Assembly (NCBI RefSeq): GCF_035934735.1
Contig: NZ_CP142396.1
Span: forward strand, 806,001 to 870,000
DNA: 64,000 bases
From: Sedimentibacter sp. MB31-C6
Lineage (GTDB): Bacteria > Bacillota > Clostridia > Tissierellales > Sedimentibacteraceae
Reading direction: 5' to 3'
The notes under the pieces were generated by a model, which was not told where the DNA came from, did no database searches, and saw nothing but the letters and a program-made list of their open reading frames with translations. Made by a program: the position numbers and the translations under genes. Position 1 is the stretch's first letter. Every line of letters begins with the position of its first letter. Below are positions 53,060-63,245 of the stretch, piece by piece.

Positions 53060-54067
53060 TTAACGCATAAAATCAATAAAACTATTTTGAAGTATTTTGT
53101 TTCCCATTGACAAAGCTGCATTATATGAGTATTCTTGCATTTTAAAGTCGACTATAGCTTCTGCCTTATCTACATATTCAACATCTAGAATTTTTTCATT
53201 TAAGTTAAATTGATTGTCTTCATTTCTTAATTTTAAAAAATCTAAATAATTTGTTTTAGCACCAATATCCGTAACATTTACTAATACTTCTTTTTTCTGT
53301 GTTTCATATTCTTTGATATATGGACTTATTTTTTCCATGGAAAAATCAGGACTTTCCAATTCTTCTTTTATTTTTCCTATAAGTGAATATAAATTATTAG
53401 GAATTTCATTTCCATCACCGTCTGTATAGCTACCATAACCCATAAATTTAATCCCAGACATAGACATATCAAACACAGTATCTTCATTTAAATCATTACC
53501 ATTAAAAGTCATTCCTAACCCTAAATCAATATTAATTACTTCTTCTGATAATAACTTAAGCTGATCTAATTCATCTGAATCAGTTGTATTTACATTAATG
53601 CCTTTAAAATGTAATTCTCCATTGACTAATGTAAATGGTATCTCATCTTTACTTGTTCCACCAAACACATATCTATCTTCGAATTTGGCATTTAACGATG
53701 TTAATATAGAATTTTGTAGGTTTTCTAATTCTTTACCTATTATTTCCCTATCTTCTAGTTTCATTGTTCCATTAACACCCTTTAAATATGATGTATATAC
53801 TGTTTCTAGATTATTGCTTATTTCCATAAGATTAGTTTCTGCTGATGTAAGAAAAGAATCTACATCACTTATATTTGTATCGTACATTTCTGTTGACCTG
53901 TACTCTCTTCTAAGTTTATATGCTTTTATTGCAGATACAGGATCTTCGGAACCCTTCATGAATTTTCTACCTGTTGTAACTTGTTCATTTAAATAATTCA
54001 TTTCATTAGCAGACTTATTTAAATTTTTGATATATTTATTTGACATCATACTTGTTGTAATTCTCAT
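53060..54067 (-). CDS. flgL: Hook-filament junction protein FlgL
   Basis: Hook-associated protein 3, 335 residues. The flagellin-like N-terminus (MRITTSMMSNKYIKNLN; VTTGRKFMKGSEDPVSA near 30) and the C-terminal helix (YNAALSMGNKILQNSFIDF) frame a variable middle. It follows flgK by 11 bases. Confidence 0.95.
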   Translation of the reverse strand: MRITTSMMSNKYIKNLNKSANEMNYLNEQVTTGRKFMKGSEDPVSAIKAYKLRREYRSTEMYDTNISDVDSFLTSAETNLMEISNNLETVYTSYLKGVNGTMKLEDREIIGKELENLQNSILTSLNAKFEDRYVFGGTSKDEIPFTLVNGELHFKGINVNTTDSDELDQLKLLSEEVINIDLGLGMTFNGNDLNEDTVFDMSMSGIKFMGYGSYTDGDGNEIPNNLYSLIGKIKEELESPDFSMEKISPYIKEYETQKKEVLVNVTDIGAKTNYLDFLKLRNEDNQFNLNEKILDVEYVDKAEAIVDFKMQEYSYNAALSMGNKILQNSFIDFMR

Positions 54068-54078
54068 ATTTCCCCCTC

Positions 54079-55644
54079 CTATACAGCCATTCTATTAATA
54101 AGTGTATCTAACATTTCATCTAATGTTGTCATAAGCCTCGCTGCAGCATTATATGATTTACTATAGTTCAATAAATTTACCCCTTCTTCATTTAAATCTA
54201 CAGAAGACATACTACTTCTTGCATAATCTAATTGAAACTGAGATTCATTATATATGTCATATGATGTTTCAACGTCATTTACTTGTAAATTCAATCTTGT
54301 TGTTGAAAATGTAAGAAACTCTTGAAATGTTCCTTTAAACAATGGCTTATCTATTGATGAATCAATTTGATTTACATTAAAATCATATTTCTTTTCAAAC
54401 AATGATATCATTTTAAGTATATTATCTGTTCCTCCAGTAGTATCTCCCTCTATGTCTATATTTGTATTTGTAATATATGATTCTGTTGCATCAGCCCAAT
54501 CTTTATGTATTGCTATGTTGCCTGCTGTAATTTGAGAAGTACCGTCTCTTGAATCAAACAATGGTTTATCTTCGCTATTTATAGTATCATAATTTGCTGC
54601 ATTCATTTCTTCTGCAAATTTATTGGCCAAAGTATCTAACATGTTGCTATAATATTGTACTCCTTTATTATCATTCTCAGTTAAATCTGCAAAGTCACCT
54701 TTACCATTTAAAAAATTAATATATCCATTAAGTTGTCCATTATCCAATATTTCTGTTAAATAATTACTTGAATCACTCGGATCATTAACTGATTTGTCAA
54801 AATTTTGACTTATATATATATCAATATCTTTTCCATTTTCTATTACATCTAATTGAATGAATTCATCATCATCTATCAACACAACTTCTGGACTTTTATC
54901 TCTTAACTTTATAGACAATTCATCTACAGTTCTGCCTCCACCAATAGGAACTTGAGTTAAATCTACTTCAATGTCTATATAAGAGGATAATTCATCTATT
55001 AGCATATTTCTTTCATCATTAAGTTCTAATGCCGGATTTCCGCTTATATTATCTTCTTTTATCTGCTTATTTAAATCTGCAATATTATCCATAAGTTGAT
55101 TTACTTTTACTATCGCACCATCTTCTAAATATGTAAGTTGTTGATTTCTAATTGTATTTATTTGTTTTGAATAATCATTGAACATTTGAGTTAACATTTT
55201 AGCAGATGTTCTTACAACGCCTTCCATAACAGGGTCTGATGTACTAGAAGTTAAAGAATGTAACTGTTCTAATAAATCAGAAAATTGAGCATCAAGACCT
55301 TCCATAGCTACTTCATCAAAAACAGTTTCTAAATCACTTAACGCCTCTAACTGGGCACTTTCGCCTCCTGCATTAGCAGCTTGCATCCTATATCTTAAAT
55401 CAAGGAAAGAGTCTCTGTATTGACTTACACCATCTGCTCCTACTCCTTGTCCTATAACTACACCATCAATACCAAATTTTAAATTTTTAGTACTAAAAGA
55501 TACAGAAGATATATCCAGTCTTTGTCTTGTATATCCCTTTGTATTAACATTTGAAATATTTTGTCCAACAATATCCAACATATTTTGATTCACAGTTAAT
55601 GCGCTAGTTGCTGTTTTGTACCCTAAAAATGTTGATCTTAACAT
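54079..55644 (-). CDS. flgK: Hook-filament junction protein FlgK
   Basis: Hook-associated protein 1, 521 residues. The rod-type motif near the start (LDIVGQNISNVNTKGYTRQR) and the C-terminal helix (GVNLLNYSKSYNAAARLMTT) are typical. Normal length for Firmicutes. It lies 13 bases after flgN, its chaperone. Confidence 0.96.
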   Translation of the reverse strand: MLRSTFLGYKTATSALTVNQNMLDIVGQNISNVNTKGYTRQRLDISSVSFSTKNLKFGIDGVVIGQGVGADGVSQYRDSFLDLRYRMQAANAGGESAQLEALSDLETVFDEVAMEGLDAQFSDLLEQLHSLTSSTSDPVMEGVVRTSAKMLTQMFNDYSKQINTIRNQQLTYLEDGAIVKVNQLMDNIADLNKQIKEDNISGNPALELNDERNMLIDELSSYIDIEVDLTQVPIGGGRTVDELSIKLRDKSPEVVLIDDDEFIQLDVIENGKDIDIYISQNFDKSVNDPSDSSNYLTEILDNGQLNGYINFLNGKGDFADLTENDNKGVQYYSNMLDTLANKFAEEMNAANYDTINSEDKPLFDSRDGTSQITAGNIAIHKDWADATESYITNTNIDIEGDTTGGTDNILKMISLFEKKYDFNVNQIDSSIDKPLFKGTFQEFLTFSTTRLNLQVNDVETSYDIYNESQFQLDYARSSMSSVDLNEEGVNLLNYSKSYNAAARLMTTLDEMLDTLINRMAV

Positions 55645-55657
55645 ATTAATCTCCTAA

Positions 55658-56125
55658 TTATATTTTTTTAGAAATTAAACGGCTCTTATATTTACTATTT
55701 TTTGCTTCTCTATTAGTATAGGTATTATTATTTTCACCCATTTCACTCATTACTTTGTCAATTCTGTGAAGTCTTACTTCAATAAGTGTTTTGCATAAAC
55801 CATTTATTTTTTTTACATCTGTTATAAGTTTAGTTAATTTATCGTATAAACTTGTCATTATATGTTTTTTATCTTCTTCAGACAACAATATAATTTCTTT
55901 GAGAGTTTTTTCTTTCATATTCATATTTACAATTAATTTCTCTCTTTTTTGTTCAACGCCTCTCATTTTCATATAAAATACTTGCTCTTTAGCTACTATT
56001 TCATCAAGTTTTTCGATATCATTTTTTATTACTACATCATATTTTTCATATTCCAACTCCAGAAAATTTTCATATAATTCAATACATTCTTGGAGTATTC
56101 TATATAAAGCATCCATTTGTTCCAT
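55658..56125 (-). CDS. flgN: FlgN-type export chaperone
   Basis: Cytoplasmic chaperone for FlgK and FlgL. The 155 residues are almost wholly helical, with LDEIVAKEQVFYMKMRGVEQ-type spacing near 45 and a basic tail. Position between flgM and flgK is the usual one. The sequence is weakly conserved, so the call rests partly on context. Confidence 0.85.
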   Translation of the reverse strand: MEQMDALYRILQECIELYENFLELEYEKYDVVIKNDIEKLDEIVAKEQVFYMKMRGVEQKREKLIVNMNMKEKTLKEIILLSEEDKKHIMTSLYDKLTKLITDVKKINGLCKTLIEVRLHRIDKVMSEMGENNNTYTNREAKNSKYKSRLISKKI

Positions 56126-56143
56126 TATTGTACCCCACTTTAA

Positions 56144-56434
56144 TTAATTATCTAAAAGTCTTCTGACGATTTCATCAACGTCTATTTTATAGTTATTGTT
56201 ATCAATTCTATTTTTAATTTTAGCTATCTTATCGGTGCTAGCTTCTTTATTGATTTGAGTTGTAATATCTTTTTTTATATTATCTAGTTCTTTTTTAGAA
56301 ATATTATAATTATGCTTTGTTTTATGTTTTATTTCTATTACATCATATTTATTGTTTTTTGTGAAATCATCACTTTTTACAGGTTTGGAATTACCTTTAA
56401 AGTTAATATATTTATTTATATTTTGGATTTTCAT
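56144..56434 (-). CDS. flgM: Anti-sigma-28 factor FlgM
   Basis: Binds SigD until it is exported through the finished hook. The 96 residues are mostly disordered and Lys/Asn-rich, ending with the family signature IAKIKNRIDNNNYKIDVDEI (near 70-89). It has its own SigD-type promoter at 56467-56493, which would give feedback control, and heads flgM-flgN-flgK-flgL-DUF6470-fliW-csrA. Confidence 0.92.
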   Translation of the reverse strand: MKIQNINKYINFKGNSKPVKSDDFTKNNKYDVIEIKHKTKHNYNISKKELDNIKKDITTQINKEASTDKIAKIKNRIDNNNYKIDVDEIVRRLLDN

Positions 56435-56466
56435 TGATTATCCCCTATCTTATATTCTCAATATAT

Positions 56467-56493
56467 TTATCGTATGAAACAAATAAAAGTTTA
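56467..56493 (-). promoter_or_regulatory. SigD promoter of the flgM operon
   Basis: Minus strand: TAAA (56490-56493), 15-base spacer, TACGATAA (56467-56474), almost identical to the flagellin promoter. It ends 33 bases before the flgM start codon. Confidence 0.78.
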
Positions 56494-56518
56494 CCTTTTT
56501 TTATTTATTTTTATAACT

Positions 56519-58303
56519 TTATATTGCATATTCCTTTTCTTCTATACTTTTTAACTTAAATTTATCAACTAATTCTTTTAAAACAATTGCCTGTCCGCTT
56601 AATTCTTCACTGGCAGCTGCACTTTCTTCCGCTGTAGCAGAATTTGTTTGAACAACAGCTGATACTTGTTCGACACCTTGTGTGATCTCCATTATAGAAG
56701 TAGCTTGTTCATTAGATGCATCCGTAATTTTATCAATTAATTCAGAAGAAGTATGCATTTCTTCAACTATTATTTTCATAATCTCAGATGTTCCGTCAGC
56801 AATTTTATTTCCATTTTTAACTGCTTTAATTGAATTTTCAATTAGTGCTGTAGTATTTTTAGCTGCTTCTGCACTTTTTGAAGCAAGATTCCTCACTTCA
56901 TCAGCTACTACTGCAAAGCCTTTACCAGCATCTCCAGCTCTGGCAGCCTCAACTGCTGCATTTAATGCAAGTATATTAGTTTGAAACGCTATATCATCAA
57001 TAACTTTTATGATTTTCGCTATATTTTCTGATGATTTCTTAATATCTTCCATAGCATCCGTCATTAATTCCATTTGTTTACTGCCATTTTCAACACGTTT
57101 TGCTACATTTTTTGTTTTTTCGCTAACATCATTAGATATCCCTGCATTAGCTTTTACTTGTTCGGATACTTCACTTATGGATGCAGATAGCTCTTCAATT
57201 GAACTTGCTTGTTCAGTTGCCCCTTGAGATAATGCTTGAGCTCCTCCAGCCACTTGGTTTGAACCACTAGAAACATGTTCTGCCGATTCATTTATTTTAT
57301 TAAGGGTACTATTTAAAGAAGCTAATATTTGATCTACAGAATCTTTAATTGGAGCAAATCCACCTACAAAGTCTATATCAATATTAGCTGTCATATCTCC
57401 TGTAGCCATTTTATTTAAAATATCATTAATTTTTCCAATATAAAGTTGCAAAGTGTCCATAGTATTGTTCATTCCCATTGCTGCTGCACCTAATTCATCA
57501 TCAGAAGTATAACTAATTTTGTAGTTTAAGTCGCCCCTACTTATTGCATTAGCAGCCTCTGATATTTCTTTTGTAGGTGTTACAATACTTTTAGTTACAA
57601 GTCCGCTTAAAAATATAGCTATTATAATATCTATAGCAAGAAGAATTGCTAACACTATCATAGAATTTCGAATTGTAACATTTGACTGAACTACAAAGCT
57701 TTCAGCAACATCACTTAAGTCAGAGCTTAACACATTCATTGAACTTTCAATTGTTTTTAAAAGTGGCATTAATTGATTGTTCATAATATCTAATGCCTGT
57801 GTATTTCTACTTTGACTTAATAAATCAATAAGTTCAACGCTAATTTCAGAAGTTAAGTTCAATGTATTTTCTATTTGAACAATTATATCATTATAATCTG
57901 GAAGTTTTTTCTTTAATTCAGAAATAGAATCTTCTGATTCTTTAAGTCCATTTGATATTTCATTAGTATATTGCTCAATTAAAGATTTTGTAGGTGTTGT
58001 AGTACTTTTAAAAATAGCGCTTTCTACATTACTAATATTTAATTTTGTTTCTAAAGCTAATTTTTCAACCTCATAACATTCTTCATTAAAACGATTCATA
58101 TTGTTAGAAACTGTTTTTATATTTATTATTGAAAAAATCATCGATATAATAAAAACACCAATAATTATACTAAAACATAAAAGTAATCTTCTGCCTATTT
58201 TCATATTTTTAAAGTTTTTTGAACTTTTCATGTTTTTCATACTTTTTGAATTTTTTCTACTAAACTTATTACCTAGATTTCCTATTTTAAACTTTCTCTT
58301 CAT
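56519..58303 (-). CDS. Methyl-accepting chemotaxis protein with four-helix-bundle sensor
   Basis: Chemoreceptor of 594 residues. A very basic N-terminus (about 1-38) precedes a membrane helix (about 40-63). A periplasmic-side helical sensor (about 64-215) of the 4HB type is followed by a second membrane helix (about 218-240), HAMP, and the signalling domain with [20 protein letters not shown] near 440. It lies in an operon with two cheW genes under a SigD promoter. The ligand is unknown. Confidence 0.95.
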   Translation of the reverse strand: MKRKFKIGNLGNKFSRKNSKSMKNMKSSKNFKNMKIGRRLLLCFSIIIGVFIISMIFSIINIKTVSNNMNRFNEECYEVEKLALETKLNISNVESAIFKSTTTPTKSLIEQYTNEISNGLKESEDSISELKKKLPDYNDIIVQIENTLNLTSEISVELIDLLSQSRNTQALDIMNNQLMPLLKTIESSMNVLSSDLSDVAESFVVQSNVTIRNSMIVLAILLAIDIIIAIFLSGLVTKSIVTPTKEISEAANAISRGDLNYKISYTSDDELGAAAMGMNNTMDTLQLYIGKINDILNKMATGDMTANIDIDFVGGFAPIKDSVDQILASLNSTLNKINESAEHVSSGSNQVAGGAQALSQGATEQASSIEELSASISEVSEQVKANAGISNDVSEKTKNVAKRVENGSKQMELMTDAMEDIKKSSENIAKIIKVIDDIAFQTNILALNAAVEAARAGDAGKGFAVVADEVRNLASKSAEAAKNTTALIENSIKAVKNGNKIADGTSEIMKIIVEEMHTSSELIDKITDASNEQATSIMEITQGVEQVSAVVQTNSATAEESAAASEELSGQAIVLKELVDKFKLKSIEEKEYAI

Positions 58304-58332
58304 TTTAAACTCCCGTTAAAAATTATTATAAT

Positions 58333-58860
58333 CTAAGCTAGATTCATTAATTTGTCTTCATCTAAAATTAAAAGTATGTCATTACTCTTTTCGCCTTTAG
58401 CAACTCCTTTTATATAATTACTTTTATTAATTTTTTTAATTTCCTCTGTTTCTTCAAAAGGAATTATATTATCGACTGAAAGTACTTCATCAACCATAAT
58501 ACCTACGAAAGTATTGTCATTTTCTAAAACAACTACCATTTCTTTTTCATTATCATTATCATTTTTATTGTTATTTGTTTCATTTTGTTCTGATAAGTTT
58601 TTTGATTCTTCAAGTTCTTCTTTAATTGATTTCATGTTAAAAAGAACCCTCAAATCAATTAGAGGAATTACATTCCCTCTTAGGTGTATCAATCCATTGA
58701 TATATTTAGGAACATTGGGGACGTACGTTATATTTTCAGGTGTTATTACTATTGAAGTAATCATTTTGCTGTTTACAGTATATAAATTCTCCTTAAGTTT
58801 AAATATTAACCAAGGAAATTCCATCTCTTCATTTTGTTCCTTATTTATTTCATCAAACAT
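58333..58860 (-). CDS. cheW: Chemotaxis coupling protein CheW (second copy)
   Basis: Links chemoreceptors to CheA. The 175 residues form a CheW SH3-like domain: VPNVPKYINGLIHLRGNVIP near 46 and PLIDLRVLF are the family core. An acidic, Asn-rich insert (about 77-108) is unusual and splits the domain. It lies between the other cheW and the chemoreceptor gene, so the two copies may serve different arrays or assemble together. Confidence 0.92.
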   Translation of the reverse strand: MFDEINKEQNEEMEFPWLIFKLKENLYTVNSKMITSIVITPENITYVPNVPKYINGLIHLRGNVIPLIDLRVLFNMKSIKEELEESKNLSEQNETNNNKNDNDNEKEMVVVLENDNTFVGIMVDEVLSVDNIIPFEETEEIKKINKSNYIKGVAKGEKSNDILLILDEDKLMNLA

Positions 58861-58907
58861 ATTTTTCTCCTGTTATGCCATATTCAGTATTATCATAATT
58901 ATTTTTA

Positions 58908-59414
58908 TTAATCGAAACTTGTTACCATTTCTACTTCTTTTTCATTTAGCAGCTTTTGAGTGTTTAATAACAATATTATTTTATTTTCTTGTTTTGCAAC
59001 TCCAGTAATATAAGAATTAATATAATCCACACCCATTTTAGGTGGTTCTGATATATTATTTTTATCTATATTCGTAACTTCATTTACTGAATCTACTATG
59101 AATCCAATAAAAACTCCTTGAATATTAGTTACAATTATACAAGTTCTTTCATTATATTCAATTTCTTCTTTATTAAGTCGCAATCTCATATCAATAATTG
59201 GAATAATTGTACCTCTCAAATTGATTATTCCCTTTGCATAATTTGGAAACTCAGGAACTGATGTGATTTCTTGCACTCCTACTATTTGCACAACATCAGC
59301 TATAGGAATTCCAAAAAGCTGCTTATCTGTAAAAAAAGTTAGATATTTATCTCTTAAAGTATCCTCATTGTTTATTTCTTTTAAATCCCTTAATGTATTT
59401 TCCATATAAACCAC
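58908..59414 (-). CDS. cheW: Chemotaxis coupling protein CheW
   Basis: Receptor-kinase adaptor of 168 residues with the standard CheW pattern: FGIPIADVVQIVGVQEITSV-type start near 34, FPNYAKGIINLRGTIIPIID near 56 and the IIVTNIQGVFIGFIVDSV segment. No insert. First gene of the cheW-cheW-receptor unit, behind a SigD-type promoter. Confidence 0.94.
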   Translation of the reverse strand: MVYMENTLRDLKEINNEDTLRDKYLTFFTDKQLFGIPIADVVQIVGVQEITSVPEFPNYAKGIINLRGTIIPIIDMRLRLNKEEIEYNERTCIIVTNIQGVFIGFIVDSVNEVTNIDKNNISEPPKMGVDYINSYITGVAKQENKIILLLNTQKLLNEKEVEMVTSFD

Positions 59415-59441
59415 CTCTATTTAATAGTCTTTATAATAAAA

Positions 59442-59468
59442 GTATCGTCATAATTTAATAAAACTTTA
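59442..59468 (-). promoter_or_regulatory. SigD promoter of the cheW-cheW-receptor operon
   Basis: Minus strand: CTAAA with TAAA at 59465-59468, 15-base spacer, GACGATAC (59442-59449). It is close to the consensus and 28 bases before the cheW start codon. Confidence 0.75.
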
Positions 59469-59485
59469 GTATAAAAATTTAATTT

Positions 59486-59983
59486 TTAATGTCTCGGATT
59501 CTTTCTTACAGTTAAAGCTGACTTTAACACTGCTGTCGTAACTTGAAGTCCTATCTTGTCATATTCTTTGATTTTTTTCTCAACTTCATCCTTTGTAGCA
59601 ACAACATATATTGGTTTAAGATTGTTTAACGCTAACGCAACTACATCCTTTTTACAACGATCGCACTTGCAACAATTCATCTTTTTAAGAGTAGAGTCAA
59701 GCTTATTAAGTACGAGTTTCTCCGTTATGTTATATAATATTACTTCATCTTTTTCTTCTCTTCTTACATTTATCTCTTTGTTTTGAAACATTGAAGATTC
59801 ATCTTTGAATTTTATAGCATCTACTGATGTGGCTATTTTTGTCTTTATTTCATTTTGCAATTCTAGTTCATCTTGTACATCTTCTATCTCTTGTTTCTCA
59901 TTATCGTTATTTTTTTTAATATTAGAAGGCATTATTTTTTTGTACATTAATTCTTTATCAAATGTTTTCTTTGTCTTTGCCAT
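59486..59983 (-). CDS. ComFB-domain protein with N-terminal extension
   Basis: A 165-residue cytoplasmic protein. The N-terminal half is charged and probably disordered or helical (about 1-80). The C-terminal ComFB domain (about 90-160) has CCKCDRCKKDVVALALNNLK with the cysteine cluster and the Asn-Leu-Lys-Pro turn. ComFB proteins are reported cyclic-dinucleotide receptors. The gene starts three bases after the parA stop, so the two are translated together, next to the cheW genes. A role in signalling or array placement is inference. Confidence 0.83.
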   Translation of the reverse strand: MAKTKKTFDKELMYKKIMPSNIKKNNDNEKQEIEDVQDELELQNEIKTKIATSVDAIKFKDESSMFQNKEINVRREEKDEVILYNITEKLVLNKLDSTLKKMNCCKCDRCKKDVVALALNNLKPIYVVATKDEVEKKIKEYDKIGLQVTTAVLKSALTVRKNPRH

Positions 59984-59986
59984 TGT

Positions 59987-60748
59987 TTATATACCTCTTT
60001 CTAGAAGTTCTTCTACCAAATTCATATAATCCAATGTTGCACCATTTTTAGGTGAATATTCGTATACAGTTTTTTGACTTGTTTGAGCTTCTTTTACAGC
60101 AACACTTGCCCTTATTGTAGTATTTAACAAACTAGTTTTAAGTTCATCTGCTATTAACTCCGCTGTACCCCTTATTTCTCTACTTAAAATTGTTCTTTTG
60201 TTAAATTTTGTAAGTACAATTCCTTCTATTTTTAAATTTGGATTACAATACTTCTTAACTTTATCAATAGTTTCTGATAATTGAGCAATACCTTGTAAAC
60301 TAAAAATATCAGCTAGCATTGGAATTATTATATAATCAGAAGCAGTAAAGGCATTAACTGTTAAAATACTTAAAGCAGGAGGCGTATCAATAAATATATA
60401 ATCATATTTATCTTTTATTGTATTTAATGCTTCCCTTAATAGAAATTCCCTACCTGTTTGTGTGAATTCCAACTCAATTCCGCTCAAAAGTATATTAGAA
60501 GAAATAATATCAAAGGAAGGAGTTTTTTGAATTGAAAAAGATGTCTTAGCTTCGCCTTTTAATATATCATAAATAGTTGGGCAATCTTCGGATTCAGCTC
60601 CAACACTAAAACTTAAATTTGATTGAGGATCTAAATCAAGACACAAAACTCTATAACCCTTTAATTTATATCCAGCGGCAACCGCTCCTGTTGTCGTTGT
60701 TTTTCCAACTCCACCTTTTTGATTTGATATTGATATAACCTTTGCCAT
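59987..60748 (-). CDS. ParA/Soj-family ATPase
   Basis: Deviant-Walker ATPase of 253 residues, of the kind that positions DNA or protein clusters. Walker A is KGGVGKTTT (10-18), with LDLDPQSNL near 37 and FIDTPPALS near 118. The surface residues for DNA binding seen in Soj (a late basic stretch, FNKRTILSREIRGT) are present. No parB follows; instead a ComFB gene and cheW genes do. Chromosomal Soj normally sits with ParB near oriC, so a motility-linked ParA such as those that place chemotaxis arrays is possible. AAGGAG precedes ATG 60748. Confidence 0.82.
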   Translation of the reverse strand: MAKVISISNQKGGVGKTTTTGAVAAGYKLKGYRVLCLDLDPQSNLSFSVGAESEDCPTIYDILKGEAKTSFSIQKTPSFDIISSNILLSGIELEFTQTGREFLLREALNTIKDKYDYIFIDTPPALSILTVNAFTASDYIIIPMLADIFSLQGIAQLSETIDKVKKYCNPNLKIEGIVLTKFNKRTILSREIRGTAELIADELKTSLLNTTIRASVAVKEAQTSQKTVYEYSPKNGATLDYMNLVEELLERGI

Positions 60749-60812
60749 CTATAAAACTCCTTTATATAAATTAATTTTATTATAGAAATTGTAACAAAAT
60801 TTTAAATATATA

Positions 60813-60846
60813 ACAATATTATTTTGCAAAACTTTGTAAAATATTG
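60813..60846. promoter_or_regulatory. Imperfect dyad upstream of parA (possible operator)
   Basis: ATTTTGCAAA (60821-60830) faces TTTGTAAAAT (60833-60842) across two bases, flanked by ACAATATT (60813-60820) and AATATTGT (60839-60846). It lies 65-98 bases upstream of parA in a 201-base gap. It could be an operator for self-regulation, but the region is AT-rich and chance is possible. Confidence 0.35.
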
Positions 60847-60884
60847 TGTTATTATAGATTATTATTTTTGTTATAAAGCAAAAA

Positions 60885-60910
60885 CAGCCAACGGATTTCT
60901 CCGTTGGCTG
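60885..60910 (-). terminator. Rho-independent terminator of groESL
   Basis: Perfect stem CAGCCAACGG (60885-60894) / CCGTTGGCTG (60901-60910) with a six-base loop, then five T on the minus strand (60880-60884 region). It lies 40 bases after the groEL stop. Confidence 0.93.
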
Positions 60911-60949
60911 CTTTCATATTTCTAAAAGGGGCTTTCTCCCTCTTTGCAT

Positions 60950-62896
<1,947 letters not shown>

Positions 62897-62939
62897 TTAA
62901 ATTTAATTTAAAATTAATTTAATTATCTACTCAGAATTG

Positions 62940-62966
62940 TTAGCACTCATCTTTGTAGAGTGCTAA
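62940..62966 (-). promoter_or_regulatory. CIRCE operator (HrcA binding site)
   Basis: TTAGCACTC (62940-62948), nine bases, GAGTGCTAA (62958-62966): an exact CIRCE element. It lies between the groES promoter and start codon, so HrcA should repress groESL until heat stress. hrcA itself is not in the window. The 364-base gap 62882-63245 holds this element, the groES promoter and the leader of the aldolase gene; nothing else was seen. Confidence 0.97.
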
Positions 62967-62980
62967 CACTTACAATGTAT

Positions 62981-63009
62981 ATAATACTCAATTGTTGCCC
63001 TGTTTTCAA
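62981..63009 (-). promoter_or_regulatory. SigA promoter of groESL
   Basis: Minus strand: TTGAAA (63004-63009), 17-base spacer, TATTAT (62981-62986). The CIRCE element begins 15 bases downstream, at the expected start of transcription. Confidence 0.78.
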
Positions 63010-63245
63010 GTATTGTTTTAACGCAAATTAATCAATTATAGTCAAATATGCTATTAATTATAACTATTTCTTAAAATTGCTTTTATTTTCTTTTTATTTC
63101 TTTATTTTGTATCTATTTTCAAATATTATACAAATAAATTTAAAGTATATTACAAAATATAGCTGTTTTTTATTTTTCATTATAGTATAATCAATATATA
63201 ATCACTTAAATATCAATAATTTACAATATACCAGGAGGTAATAAA

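Noticed and set aside
59987-60748. ParA as the flagellar number regulator FlhG
   Set aside because: It has the Soj-type build without FlhG-specific features or a neighbouring flhF; kept as a ParA of unknown role.
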